Shown here: positions 16,535-25,413 of the stretch, piece by piece | How the letters are laid out: each line of letters begins with the position of its first letter | How positions within the stretch are numbered: position 1 is the stretch's first letter | Assembly: GCA_937980205.1 (NCBI GenBank) | Contig: CALJKW010000010.1 | Coordinates: 431,284 to 495,283 of the forward strand | Reading direction: 5' to 3' | From: an uncultured Myxococcales bacterium | Lineage (GTDB): Bacteria > Myxococcota > Myxococcia > Myxococcales > Myxococcaceae | Length of the DNA: 64,000 nucleotides | The notes under the pieces: generated by a model | The model's database searches: none | Told to the model about the DNA's origin: nothing | What the model saw: only the letters and a program-made list of their open reading frames with translations | Position numbers and translations under genes: made by a program

Positions 16535-18124
16535 CTACTTCTCCATGACCTGCGAGGCCTCGATCACCCGCACCTGCGAGGCCGGGATCGGCAGCGGCAC
16601 CTCGGCGATCACCGTGTCCTTCTCGGTCACGTCTGGAGGCTTCGGGGAGGGATACGTGATCGGAGACGGGACGCGGTTCTGGAGCGCGCTCGCGAGGCCC
16701 TCCGCGTCGCGCGTCACGAAGACGAAGTTGAGGTTCTCGGCGCGCAGGTGCTTCGCCGCCACGGTCTGCACCTCGACCGGAGTCAGCTTCGCCAGCGCGG
16801 CGCGGTACTGCTCGAGGAAGCCCGGCGTCCCGTAGAGCAGGTCGTCGATCGCCCAGCCGAGGCGGCGCGAGTCGGTCTGCTCCCAGATGCGCGTGTAGCC
16901 GATGAGGAAGCCGCGCGCGGTGTCGAGCTTGTCCTGCGGCGGAGGTTCGGCCAGCAGCTGGCGGAAGAAGTGCACCGCGCCGCGCGTCGCGAACAGCGCG
17001 TTCTGCGGCTCGACGGGCCGCAGCCAGATGCTCATGTCCTGCACCGAGCGGGGGATGTTGACGCGGGAGATCGACGACCAGCCCTCCTGCTCGAAGTGCT
17101 CGGCGTAGGCGTAGGTGCCGTAGTTGAGGCCGCGCTTCTCGCGCAGCTCGGTGAACAGCACGCCGTGCATCTGGCGGTGCTCGCCGAGGTAGCTCATCGC
17201 GAGGGCGACGGCGAAGAAGTCGGGGTCTCCGCGACGCAAGGAGTACGTGAGGCCGAAGGCGCCGGCGGTCGAGGCGGTGTCCTTCTTCACGATGAGCGCC
17301 TGGCCGTGCGGGCCCGGCGCGGCGGGCAGCGCGACGGCGGCGACGCCCTTCTCGGGCAGCTTCTTCGCCGCGTCCTTCACCAGCTTCTCGAGCTTCGCGT
17401 CGACGGGGCCGGCGAGGCCGATGATGAGCCGGTCCTGCGTGAAGACGTTCTTCCAGTGCGCCTTCACGTCGGCCATCGTGATCGACGAGACGCCGGCGAC
17501 GGTGCCGCCGATGTAGTGCCGGTACGGGTGGCCCTCGTAGAGCAGCGCGTCGAGCTGCACGCGGCTCAACAGCTCGTCGTTCTCCGAGCGCAGGCGGTTC
17601 TTGATCGAGTTGAGCGCCGCGGTCTTCAGGCGCTCGAGCTCCTTCTCGTCGAAGCGCGGCTCGAGCAGCACCTCGGAGAAGATCTTCAGGAACGCGTCGA
17701 GCTTGTCCTTGTGCACGCGGCCCGACATCACGGTGAGCTCTTTGTCGGTGGTGCCGTCGATGTCTCCGGCGAGCGGGTACAGCGCGTCGAGCAGCTGCCC
17801 CGAGCTGTACGTCTTCGTGCCGCCCTCGAGCAGCAGCCGCGTCGTCAGCGCGGTGAGGCCTTCCTTGCCGGGCGGGTCGTCGACCGAGCCGGTGCGGAAC
17901 GCGAGGCGGATGGAGACCACCGGCCGCGGCGTCGGCAGCTTCACCAGCTGCAGGGGCTGCGTGGCCGCGAAGGGGCGCGGCGGTACCGGCTCGGCGGCCT
18001 TCACCGGCGCTTCGGGGATGGTGGAGACCGGCTGCCCGGCGTCGGCGGTGTCCGTCGAAGGCTTCGGCGGAGGCGCAGACTTGCAGGCAGCACCGAGCAG
18101 GACGGCGAGCAGAAGGCGCTTCAT
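16535..18124 (-). CDS. M16 peptidase-like lipoprotein lacking the zinc motif
   Basis: 529 aa from ATG 18124 (overlap ATGA with the upstream M16 gene). Lipoprotein signal with lipobox GAAC, an Ala/Pro-rich linker, then two insulinase/processing-peptidase folds. The position where HXXEH would be reads GLTALTTRLLLEGGT, so the catalytic residues are missing and this should be the non-catalytic subunit. The upstream gene supplies HFFEH. Pairs of one active and one inactive M16 chain are known in bacteria. Probably periplasmic or outer-membrane attached. Confidence 0.88.
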   Translation of the reverse strand: MKRLLLAVLLGAACKSAPPPKPSTDTADAGQPVSTIPEAPVKAAEPVPPRPFAATQPLQLVKLPTPRPVVSIRLAFRTGSVDDPPGKEGLTALTTRLLLEGGTKTYSSGQLLDALYPLAGDIDGTTDKELTVMSGRVHKDKLDAFLKIFSEVLLEPRFDEKELERLKTAALNSIKNRLRSENDELLSRVQLDALLYEGHPYRHYIGGTVAGVSSITMADVKAHWKNVFTQDRLIIGLAGPVDAKLEKLVKDAAKKLPEKGVAAVALPAAPGPHGQALIVKKDTASTAGAFGLTYSLRRGDPDFFAVALAMSYLGEHRQMHGVLFTELREKRGLNYGTYAYAEHFEQEGWSSISRVNIPRSVQDMSIWLRPVEPQNALFATRGAVHFFRQLLAEPPPQDKLDTARGFLIGYTRIWEQTDSRRLGWAIDDLLYGTPGFLEQYRAALAKLTPVEVQTVAAKHLRAENLNFVFVTRDAEGLASALQNRVPSPITYPSPKPPDVTEKDTVIAEVPLPIPASQVRVIEASQVMEK

Positions 18125-19443
18125 CGCGCACCTCCCGCGCCAGGCGCTTCGAACACGACGGTCGTCCGGGTCTCGTCGGTCAGGTACTTCTTCGCGTAGG
18201 CGGTGAGGTCGGCCGCCTTGAGCGCCGAGACCTTCTTCATCAGCTGGTCGAGCGCGTCGGGGGCTCCCAGGATGCCGGCGGTGCGCGCGAGCGCGTCGGC
18301 GACGGCGTCGGGCGTCTCGAGCCGCATGATGAGCGAGTATTTGAGGTGATCCTGAATCGCCTGCAGCCGCTTGGGGTCGATGGTGCCGATCGACAGGTCC
18401 TTCACCGCGGCGAGGATGGCGGCGTCGACCTCGGCGCGCTTCGACTCGTCCTTCAGCATCGTGAAGACGCCGAAGAGGTGCGGGTCGCGGTGGACCGAGA
18501 AGTCGGGCTCGACGGCCTCGGCGCTCTGCTTCTCGAGCACGAGCTGCTTGTAGAGCGGCGACGTCTTCCCGGCGACGTACTCGGAGATCACGAGCTGCAC
18601 CGCCGTCTCGGGCCCCGTCAGCGTGCCCGCGGGGATCTTCCAGTACACGAGGTGACGCGGCAGCGTCGGCGACGTCCACTGCAGCGACGCGTTCCTCGGG
18701 CCCGCCTGCGCTCCCTCTTTCGGGATCTCGACGGTCGCGGAGGTGCCGGCCCAGTCGCCGTACGCCTTCGTGATCGCGTCCATCAGCTTCTTGTCGTCGA
18801 AGTCTCCGACGATGAAGAGCATGACGTTGTCGGGCGTGTACCAGCGCTTGAAGAACTGCTTGCTGTACTCGTAGCGGCTGGGCATCTCTTTGATGTCGTC
18901 GAGGAAGCCGAGCGTCGTGTGCCGGTACGTGTGCGTCTTGAAGGCGGTCGCGAGCAGCGTCTCTTCGAGCTTCAGCGACGGGTGCGAGGCGCTCTTGTTG
19001 TACTCGCCGAGCACCGCCTTGGCCTCGGTCTGGAAGGTGGCCTCGCCGTAGTCGAGGTTCTTGAAGCGGTCGGCCTCGACCTCGATGAGCTTGTCGAGCC
19101 CCGACGAGGGCCCGGCCACGTGGTACACGGTGACGTCGTCGCTCGTGTACGCGTTCTCCGCGAAGCCGAGCTTGCCGAGCAGGGCGTCGCGCGTGCCCTC
19201 CGGCCAGGCCTTGGTGCCCTTGAACATCACGTGCTCGAAGAAGTGCGCGAAGCCGGTGTGGCCGGGCTCGACCTCGTTGCGGCTGCCGACGCGGACGACG
19301 CTGTAATAGGCGACGAGGCCGGGCGAGCTGAACGGCACGCGCACGACGGTGAGGCCGTTCTTGAGCGTCGTCGTCTTGAGCTGGAAGGGGAGGGACGGTG
19401 CAGCTGCCGACAAGGTGAGCGCGAGCGCCGCTGAGACGAGCAT
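18121..19443 (-). CDS. Zinc metalloprotease, M16 (insulinase) family, active subunit
   Basis: 440 aa. Signal peptide, then an M16 N-terminal domain with the inverted zinc motif HFFEH (in TGFAHFFEHVMFKGT, about residues 65-79) and the downstream acidic EADRFKN segment expected to complete the zinc site. The second M16 domain carries the usual FKRWYTPDNVMLFIVGDFD. Translationally coupled to the inactive M16 lipoprotein gene; together they likely form a heterodimeric peptidase clamshell acting on unfolded peptides outside the cytoplasm. Start at ATG 19443. Confidence 0.92.
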   Translation of the reverse strand: MLVSAALALTLSAAAPSLPFQLKTTTLKNGLTVVRVPFSSPGLVAYYSVVRVGSRNEVEPGHTGFAHFFEHVMFKGTKAWPEGTRDALLGKLGFAENAYTSDDVTVYHVAGPSSGLDKLIEVEADRFKNLDYGEATFQTEAKAVLGEYNKSASHPSLKLEETLLATAFKTHTYRHTTLGFLDDIKEMPSRYEYSKQFFKRWYTPDNVMLFIVGDFDDKKLMDAITKAYGDWAGTSATVEIPKEGAQAGPRNASLQWTSPTLPRHLVYWKIPAGTLTGPETAVQLVISEYVAGKTSPLYKQLVLEKQSAEAVEPDFSVHRDPHLFGVFTMLKDESKRAEVDAAILAAVKDLSIGTIDPKRLQAIQDHLKYSLIMRLETPDAVADALARTAGILGAPDALDQLMKKVSALKAADLTAYAKKYLTDETRTTVVFEAPGAGGAR

Positions 19444-19463
19444 GCGGCGCGTATACCGTTGTC

Positions 19464-20048
19464 TCAGCGGAACGTCGCGCCCTGCGTGGCGCCGTGCTTC
19501 GTCTCTTCGTCGTACGCGCGGTCGCGCGCGCGGGCGGTGGCCAGCTCGGCGTTCGCCTTCGCGTTGGCGTTCGTGGCCGCGGCGTCGCAGTCGGGCTGCG
19601 CCGGCAGCTTCGAGAGCTCGGTGACGATGAAGCGCGCGGCGTCGACCCCGTTCTGCGCGTGCCCCTTCTCGTGCGTGCGCAGCGCGGTGAGGTAGCGGTG
19701 CCAGCGCTCGCCGAGCGCTCCGTTGGCGCCCTGCCAGCGGGGCAGCGTGTACGTGACCTCGAGCGTGGCGCGCACGTTCTTCAGGCTGCACGCCGCCTCC
19801 GAGCGCTCGTAGTCGTAGAACCAGCGCACGTACCACTTCGTGTACGCGTCGTGCCGGCCGCTGTCGTCTTCGGGGCCGAGGCGATCGAGCGCGGCGCGCA
19901 GCTCGGCGCTCGTGTTCCCCTCGACCTCGTAGTGAATCGTGTCCTCCGTCACCTCGGGCATCGGCCCTTCGGGCACGCGGCGCACCGCGGGCTGCGTGGT
20001 GACGCAGGCCGAGACGAAGAGGAGGACGACGGCGAGGACCGGGCGCAC
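19464..20048 (-). CDS. DUF922-like HEXXH lipoprotein
   Basis: 194 aa. Lipoprotein signal (lipobox VSAC, Cys about 15). The mature part contains HEKGHAQNG (an HEXXH motif near residues 126-130) preceded by RWHRYLTALRT, the pattern of the DUF922 putative metalloprotease family. The Ala-rich C-terminal helix is also family-like. It lies between PEP carboxylase (10 bp downstream of its stop side) and the M16 pair, all on the same strand. Substrate unknown. Confidence 0.72.
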   Translation of the reverse strand: MRPVLAVVLLFVSACVTTQPAVRRVPEGPMPEVTEDTIHYEVEGNTSAELRAALDRLGPEDDSGRHDAYTKWYVRWFYDYERSEAACSLKNVRATLEVTYTLPRWQGANGALGERWHRYLTALRTHEKGHAQNGVDAARFIVTELSKLPAQPDCDAAATNANAKANAELATARARDRAYDEETKHGATQGATFR

Positions 20049-20058
20049 GGTGCGCCTC

Positions 20059-22548
20059 TTACCCGGTGTTCCGCATTCCCGCAGCGATGCCGTGCAGCGA
20101 CAACAGCAGCGCCTGCTCGAGCTTCGGAGGCAGATCGCCGTCGGCGGGCAGCTCGCGCGCCTCGCGCAGCAGCTCGACCTGCAGGCGGTGGATCGGCTCG
20201 ATGTACGGGTTGCGCAGCGAGATCGATCGCTGCAGCCGCGGAGACGCCGCGAGCAGCTCGCCCTCGATCACGTCCCGCACCTTCGCGACGCACGCCTCGA
20301 AGCGCTTCGCGATCTGCTCGCCGAGCGTGTCGTCGGAGGCCAGCGAGCGGTAGGCGCGGAACACGCCCAGGTCGCTCTTCGCGAGCGCCATCTGCGCGTT
20401 GTCGAGCATCGAGCGGAAGAACGGCCAGTCGCGGTACAGCTCGCGCGCGAGCGGGGTGCCGATGGCGTCGAGGCCGACGTCGAGGCCGTACCAGCCCGGC
20501 AGCACCGCGCGGCACTGCGTCCACGACATCACCCACGGAATCGCGCGGAGGTTCGAGAGCTTCGATGGGCCCGGCCGCCGCACCGGGCGCGAGGCGATGC
20601 GCAGCCTGGAGATCTCCCGAATCGGGGTGACCGCCTCGAACCAGGGCAGGAACCGCTCGTCGCGCACGAGCGCGCGGTAGTCGCGCGACGAGGCCTGCGC
20701 CGCCTTCGTCATCGCGTCGGTCCACCGCGCGTCGAGGCCCGTGTCCTTGCGGCCCGCGGCGGTGATGACTCCGAACAGCGCCTGCTCGAGGTTGCGGTAG
20801 GCGAGGGCAGGGTGGCTGTACTTGTCCTGCAGGGCCTCACCCTGCTCGGTGATGCGGACTCCGGCGCCGACGGTGCCGGCGGGCTGGCCGAGCAGCGCGC
20901 GCGCCATGGGGCCTCCGCCGCGGCCGACGCTGGTGCCGCGGCCGTGGAAGAAGCGGTAGCGGACCTTCGCTTCGTCGAAGACCTTCGAGGTCTTTCGCTG
21001 CGCCTCGTGCAGCGCCCAGTTCGCGGCGACGAAGCCTCCGTCCTTGTTCGAGTCGGAGTAGCCGATCATGACCTCCTGCACCTCGTGCTCGAGCAGCGCG
21101 CGGTACTCCGGCAGCTCGAGCACGGCGCGCATCACCTGCGGCGCGCGCTCGAGATCGTCGAGCGTCTCGAACAGCGGCACCGGCACGGTCTCGACGCCGG
21201 CCTCGCGGGCGAGCACGAGCACCTCGAGCAGATCGGACGCCTGCTCGCTCATCGACACGATGTAGCGGCCGAACGCCTCGCGGCCGGCGCGGCGGCGGGC
21301 CTCGCGCGCGGCGCGCAAGGGCCCGACGACCTTCTCGACGAGCTCCGGCGCCTGCTCTCCGACGGCGAGCAGCGGGCGGCGCGTCGCGAGCTCCTTGCGG
21401 AGCACCTCGAGCTTCTTCGGCTCGGGCAACTGCTGGTAGCCCGTGACGCCCGCGCGCGTCAGCAGCTCCTCGACGGCGGCGCCGGTCTGCGACGAGTGCT
21501 CGCGCAGGTCGAGCGAGGCGAGGTGCAGGCCGAAGATGCGGGCCTGCACGGTGAGGGGCCGCGCGAGCACGTCGGCGGTGCGCTGCTGGCCGAGGTCGCG
21601 CAGATCGCGGACGACGTCTTCGATGCCCTGGCGGACCTGCTGTTCGTCGCTGTGCTGCAGCGCGCCCTGGATCTCGCGCAGCGAGGTTCGGAACGGCTCG
21701 TCTTCGCCGCGCGGGCTCTGGCTCAGGTGCGCGTAGGCGTCGTCGATCTGCTTGCGCAGCGACCCGGTGCCCCGCTCGGCGTGCAGGGCGAACGTCTCCT
21801 CCGTCACCTTCGGAGTCACGTTCGGGTTGCCGTCGCGGTCGCCGCCCATCCACGAGTGCAGCGACAGGGGCAGCGCGAGGCGCGTGCGCTTGCCGAACAC
21901 CTTCTCGAAGCTGGCCTCGAGGTCGCGCTCGAGGCGGGGCAGCACCGACGCGATGACGTCGAGGTACGCGAGGCCCGAGTTCACCTCGTCGCGGACGGTC
22001 GGCTGGCGGTGCCGCAGCCACGGGGTCGTCCACAGCGCCTCGACGTGCGCCGTCACCTCGTCGGCGGGGATGCCGTCGCCGGTCTCGAGGATGCCGGAGA
22101 TGCGCTCGAGGTGGGCGCGCACCGTGCGGCGGCGCATCTCGGTGGGGTGCGCGGTGAAGGTGAGGCCGAGGTCGAGGTCGCAGATGATCTTCTTCGCGGC
22201 CTCGGCGTCGTGGCCCTGCGCCTTCAGCGCGGTGAGCGCCTGCTCGAAGCCTTCGCGGCGCGTGTCGCTGTGCGGCTCGAGGGCGCGCTGGACGCGGAAG
22301 TGCTCCTCCGCGAGGTTGATGAGCAGGAAGTAGGTGGAGAACGCGCGCACGAGCTTCTCGGCGTCCTCCGTCGAGAGCTCGGCGAGCTCCTTCTGCATCG
22401 GGGAGGTGTCGGCGTTCTGCTCGCGCAGGCGCTTCGTCTCGAGGCGGATGCGCTCTTCCAGCTCGTAGAAGGCCTCGCCTTCCTGCTCGCGGAGGACGGT
22501 GCCAAGGCAGCGGCCGAGGACGTCGACGGTCTCGTTCAGGGTGGGCAC
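20059..22548 (-). CDS. ppc: Phosphoenolpyruvate carboxylase
   Basis: 829 aa, slightly shorter than the Escherichia coli enzyme. It carboxylates PEP with bicarbonate to oxaloacetate, feeding the TCA cycle. Catalytic His is in TAHPTEMRRRTV, the second active-site block is VMIGYSDSNKDGGF with the downstream FFHGRGTSVGRGGGP loop, and the C-terminus ends MRNTG, the tetramer/active-site tail typical of PEPC. Allosteric residues were not checked. ATG at 22548 gives the full N-terminus. Confidence 0.95.
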   Translation of the reverse strand: MPTLNETVDVLGRCLGTVLREQEGEAFYELEERIRLETKRLREQNADTSPMQKELAELSTEDAEKLVRAFSTYFLLINLAEEHFRVQRALEPHSDTRREGFEQALTALKAQGHDAEAAKKIICDLDLGLTFTAHPTEMRRRTVRAHLERISGILETGDGIPADEVTAHVEALWTTPWLRHRQPTVRDEVNSGLAYLDVIASVLPRLERDLEASFEKVFGKRTRLALPLSLHSWMGGDRDGNPNVTPKVTEETFALHAERGTGSLRKQIDDAYAHLSQSPRGEDEPFRTSLREIQGALQHSDEQQVRQGIEDVVRDLRDLGQQRTADVLARPLTVQARIFGLHLASLDLREHSSQTGAAVEELLTRAGVTGYQQLPEPKKLEVLRKELATRRPLLAVGEQAPELVEKVVGPLRAAREARRRAGREAFGRYIVSMSEQASDLLEVLVLAREAGVETVPVPLFETLDDLERAPQVMRAVLELPEYRALLEHEVQEVMIGYSDSNKDGGFVAANWALHEAQRKTSKVFDEAKVRYRFFHGRGTSVGRGGGPMARALLGQPAGTVGAGVRITEQGEALQDKYSHPALAYRNLEQALFGVITAAGRKDTGLDARWTDAMTKAAQASSRDYRALVRDERFLPWFEAVTPIREISRLRIASRPVRRPGPSKLSNLRAIPWVMSWTQCRAVLPGWYGLDVGLDAIGTPLARELYRDWPFFRSMLDNAQMALAKSDLGVFRAYRSLASDDTLGEQIAKRFEACVAKVRDVIEGELLAASPRLQRSISLRNPYIEPIHRLQVELLREARELPADGDLPPKLEQALLLSLHGIAAGMRNTG

Positions 22549-23199
22549 GGGGCGCTCTTAACGGCCGGCTCTGTTGGCTTCCAGGAGTGTGATGGGGCCC
22601 TGCTTCGGGCCGTTGCCGCGGAGGGAGGAGGAGTGGCTCAGCCCCAAGGCCTGTGTCGTTGTCTCGGGTCTGCTGCGCTGCGATCGGCTGCGAGGGGGCA
22701 GCGGTCGCAAGTGGTGCGTGTCACTCAGCTTGCGCCGTGGAGAGCTTCGCGGCCGGTGCCCCGGCGAGTGGTGGGTACGGTCTCGTCGGCGAGGCTGCAC
22801 GATCGACGCGGTCACGAATTCGATCCTCCGGTGCGATCCCCCGTCGCGTCCCGGGATCGGCGCGCTGGGAACCGTCTCGCCACGCGTGCGCGCCGGCGAC
22901 CGGGCGTGGGGGTGCGCGCTACTACGAGAAGACGTCGGTACTTCGTGCCCGCGAAGTACCGACATTTCCTCGTAGTGGCGCGTACCCCCTCGACCGCCCG
23001 CCCCGGGAATTCCGAACGACGATCGCTTCCGACACGCAGATCGCACGGCCCGGGGTCGCGACAGCGGAGTCGAAAGAACCGCCGTTCCTTCGCTGCCAAT
23101 CTACTGCGCGACGAACGCACCAGCCGGGAAGCAGGCCATGGAGCTGAGCCACTTCGCCTCCCCTCCACGGCGCCAATCCAAAGCAGGGCCGCGAGCGGC
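22549..23199. other. Gene-free 650-bp region between ppc and the multiheme cytochrome gene
   Basis: No frame here looks coding: the open frames on both strands are Arg/Ser/Pro-rich shadows that change reading with the strand. It contains an 81-bp palindrome (22908-22988), a smaller inverted repeat GCGATCCC/GGGATCG (about 22830-22860) and a fragment resembling one arm of the REP-like element (GCGGAGTCGAAAG near 23065). No promoter consensus is clear. Confidence 0.6.
22908..22988. repeat. 81-bp near-perfect palindrome
   Basis: Arms pair in blocks: GGGGGT/ACCCCC outermost, GCGCGC/GCGCGT, ACTACGAG/CTCGTAGT (8 bp), a 5-nt mismatch (AAGAC/ATTTC), then GTCGGTACTTCG/CGAAGTACCGAC (12 bp perfect) around a 6-nt loop. 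It could form a cruciform or a long RNA hairpin on either strand. No second copy was seen in the window. Confidence 0.8.
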
Positions 23200-25413
23200 T
23201 CACCACTTCCACTGCGACGCGTGGCAGATGGCGCAGTCTTCCGGCGGCCCGAAGGGGTGCTTGTCGGGGCGCACCGCGCGGCCGCGATCGGCGTCGCGCA
23301 GGTGGCAGTCGAAGCACTCCGTCGTCAGCCCGACCCAGCGCTGCGCCGTGTGGCAACTCACGCACGGGGTCGCGAAGTGCTTGCCGCGCAGCGGCCAGCC
23401 GGTGCGGTCGTGATCGAACCGCGTCACGCGCCAACGATCCGGCGCGTGGCAATCTTCGCAGCCCTGGCCGAGCTGGCCGCGGTGCGGATCCGCATGGCAG
23501 CTGCCGCAGCGCGGAGACGGAGCAGGCGCACCGCCCGGCAGATGGCACGCACCGCAGCGCACTCCGGCGTGGCGGCGGTCGAGCGGGAACCCCGTCTCGT
23601 GGTGCGCGAAGCTCATGCCGCGCGCCTTCGCGAACGGGCCGGCGGCGGGGTCATGGCACGAGGCGCAGTCGTCGCCGAGGCGCCCGTGCTGCGGCTGATG
23701 GCAGGTCGTGCACTCCGAGGGCTTCGCGGCGGCCGCCAGCGCCTTCCCGCGCGCGCCGGCGTGGCAGCTGTCGCAGGACACCTTCGCGTGCAGGCCGGTG
23801 AGCGTGAACCCGGTCTTCGCGTGATCGAACCCGGTCGCCGGCTTGAACGCGTTCGTGTTGTGGCAGGTCTGGCACTGGTCGCCGAGCTTCCCGCCGTGGC
23901 GGTCGACGTGGCACTTCGCGCACTGCTGCGGCACGTCGTCGAGCTTCGCCTCGGTGTGGCAGAGCTTGCAGCGCGCCGCCGCGTGCTTGCCGGTCAGCGG
24001 GAACGCCGTCGCCGCGTGGCGCTGGACGTCGAACGAAGTCGGCTTCCACTGCTCGGGCGAGTGGCACGACGAGCACTCGCCGAGCTCCTTCACCGAGCCC
24101 TGGTGCGGATCGGCGTGGCAGTGGCTGCACGCGCCTGGCGTCGTGCCGTGCGGAGCGGCCGCACGGAGCGTCAGCTGCGTCACGAGCCGCGGGAGCGCGT
24201 CGATCGAGAGACGGAGCGGAGGCGGCGCACCGAGCTCCGCCTTCTTTACCGGCCTCGGATACCCCTTCGTCTTCTCCGAGTGACACTCCTGGCACTTCAG
24301 CTTCGAGTGCCTCCCGACGAGCGGGAACCCGGTCGACGCGTGATCGAACGTCGGCTTGTCGAAGCCCTCGGTCACGTGGCACTTCGCGCAGGCGCCGAAG
24401 TTGCCGTGCGCGGCGTCGCCCTGCTTCTGGTGGCAGCCCTCGCACGAGAGCGGCACGCCGCGGAACTTCATGTTCCCCGCCTTGCCCTGCGCGGGGTGAC
24501 ACCCTTCGCACGCGGCCGCGAGGTGCTGCCCGGTGAGCTTGAACTTCGATCTCTTGTTGTGCTCGAAGCGGTTCTTCTTCCACGACACGGCGCTGTGGCA
24601 GAGCGAGCACTCGCCGAGCTGCTCGTGCCGCCGGTCCTTCTCGTGGCACCCGCTGCACAGCGTCGGCGTCTTGGTGAAGTTCCAGTTCTGGTGGCAGCCC
24701 AGGCAGCCCACCGTCTGGTGCAGCTGCGGCAGCGAGCACGTGCAGAACGAGTGATCGAACTCCGCCGGCTTCCAGCCCGCGACCTTGTGACAGCCGTCGC
24801 ACGGCGCCGTGGTGCCGCCGTGGGCGCGCTCGTGGCAGGCCGAGCACTCCACCTTCGCGGCCAGGTTCTTCCCGTCGCGATGGCAGTCGACGCACGTCGC
24901 CTTCGCGTGCCCGTCCTTCATCGAGGTGGTGTGCTGCTCCTTCGTGCGCGCCGCCGGCTTCCACACCGACGCTCCGTGGCACGCCTGGCACGTCGCGCCC
25001 AGCGAGCCCTTGTGCGGATCCGCATGGCAGCTGCCGCACGACGGAGTCATCTGCTGGATCGGCTTCGTGTGGCACTTCTCGCAGGCGACCTTCGCGTGGG
25101 CGCCGGTGAGCGGCACTCCGGTGAGCGCGTGATCGAACGCCGCGCGCGCCGCCGCCTTCGTCGTCTCTCCCGTCGGGCCCTTGTGCTCGCTGTGACACGC
25201 GTTGCACTTCTGCGCCGCCACCGACGCGTGGAACTTCTTGAGCCCCGTGTGGCACGTCAGGCACTTCTCGTTGGGCAGCCCCTTGAAGGGCATGTGGCAC
25301 GCGTCGCAGTTGTCGGCGATGCCGGCGTGGCCCTTGCTCGGAGGCCCCGGCGCCGTCGACGCCTTCCAGCTCTGGCCGACCACCAGCGACAGCACGAGCA
25401 CGAGCGGAGTCAC
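23200..25413 (-). CDS. Multiheme c-type cytochrome with about 30 CXXCH motifs
   Basis: 737 aa from GTG 25413, which overlaps the upstream barrel gene stop (GTGA). An N-terminal signal (LVLVLSLVVGQS) gives export. I count 30 CXXCH motifs by eye, roughly one every 24 residues, many in repeated units such as CGSCHADPHKGSLG, with many extra His as possible distal ligands. This implies a long heme wire across the periplasm or barrel. It is the third gene of the operon after the b-type membrane protein and the outer-membrane barrel, an arrangement like porin-cytochrome conduits for extracellular electron transfer. Confidence 0.92.
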   Translation of the reverse strand: MTPLVLVLSLVVGQSWKASTAPGPPSKGHAGIADNCDACHMPFKGLPNEKCLTCHTGLKKFHASVAAQKCNACHSEHKGPTGETTKAAARAAFDHALTGVPLTGAHAKVACEKCHTKPIQQMTPSCGSCHADPHKGSLGATCQACHGASVWKPAARTKEQHTTSMKDGHAKATCVDCHRDGKNLAAKVECSACHERAHGGTTAPCDGCHKVAGWKPAEFDHSFCTCSLPQLHQTVGCLGCHQNWNFTKTPTLCSGCHEKDRRHEQLGECSLCHSAVSWKKNRFEHNKRSKFKLTGQHLAAACEGCHPAQGKAGNMKFRGVPLSCEGCHQKQGDAAHGNFGACAKCHVTEGFDKPTFDHASTGFPLVGRHSKLKCQECHSEKTKGYPRPVKKAELGAPPPLRLSIDALPRLVTQLTLRAAAPHGTTPGACSHCHADPHQGSVKELGECSSCHSPEQWKPTSFDVQRHAATAFPLTGKHAAARCKLCHTEAKLDDVPQQCAKCHVDRHGGKLGDQCQTCHNTNAFKPATGFDHAKTGFTLTGLHAKVSCDSCHAGARGKALAAAAKPSECTTCHQPQHGRLGDDCASCHDPAAGPFAKARGMSFAHHETGFPLDRRHAGVRCGACHLPGGAPAPSPRCGSCHADPHRGQLGQGCEDCHAPDRWRVTRFDHDRTGWPLRGKHFATPCVSCHTAQRWVGLTTECFDCHLRDADRGRAVRPDKHPFGPPEDCAICHASQWKW

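Noticed and set aside
22558..23147. Two opposing Arg/Ser/Pro-rich frames around the 81-bp palindrome
   Set aside because: Composition and lack of homologous features suggest non-coding sequence; the shared peptide strings come from the palindrome itself.
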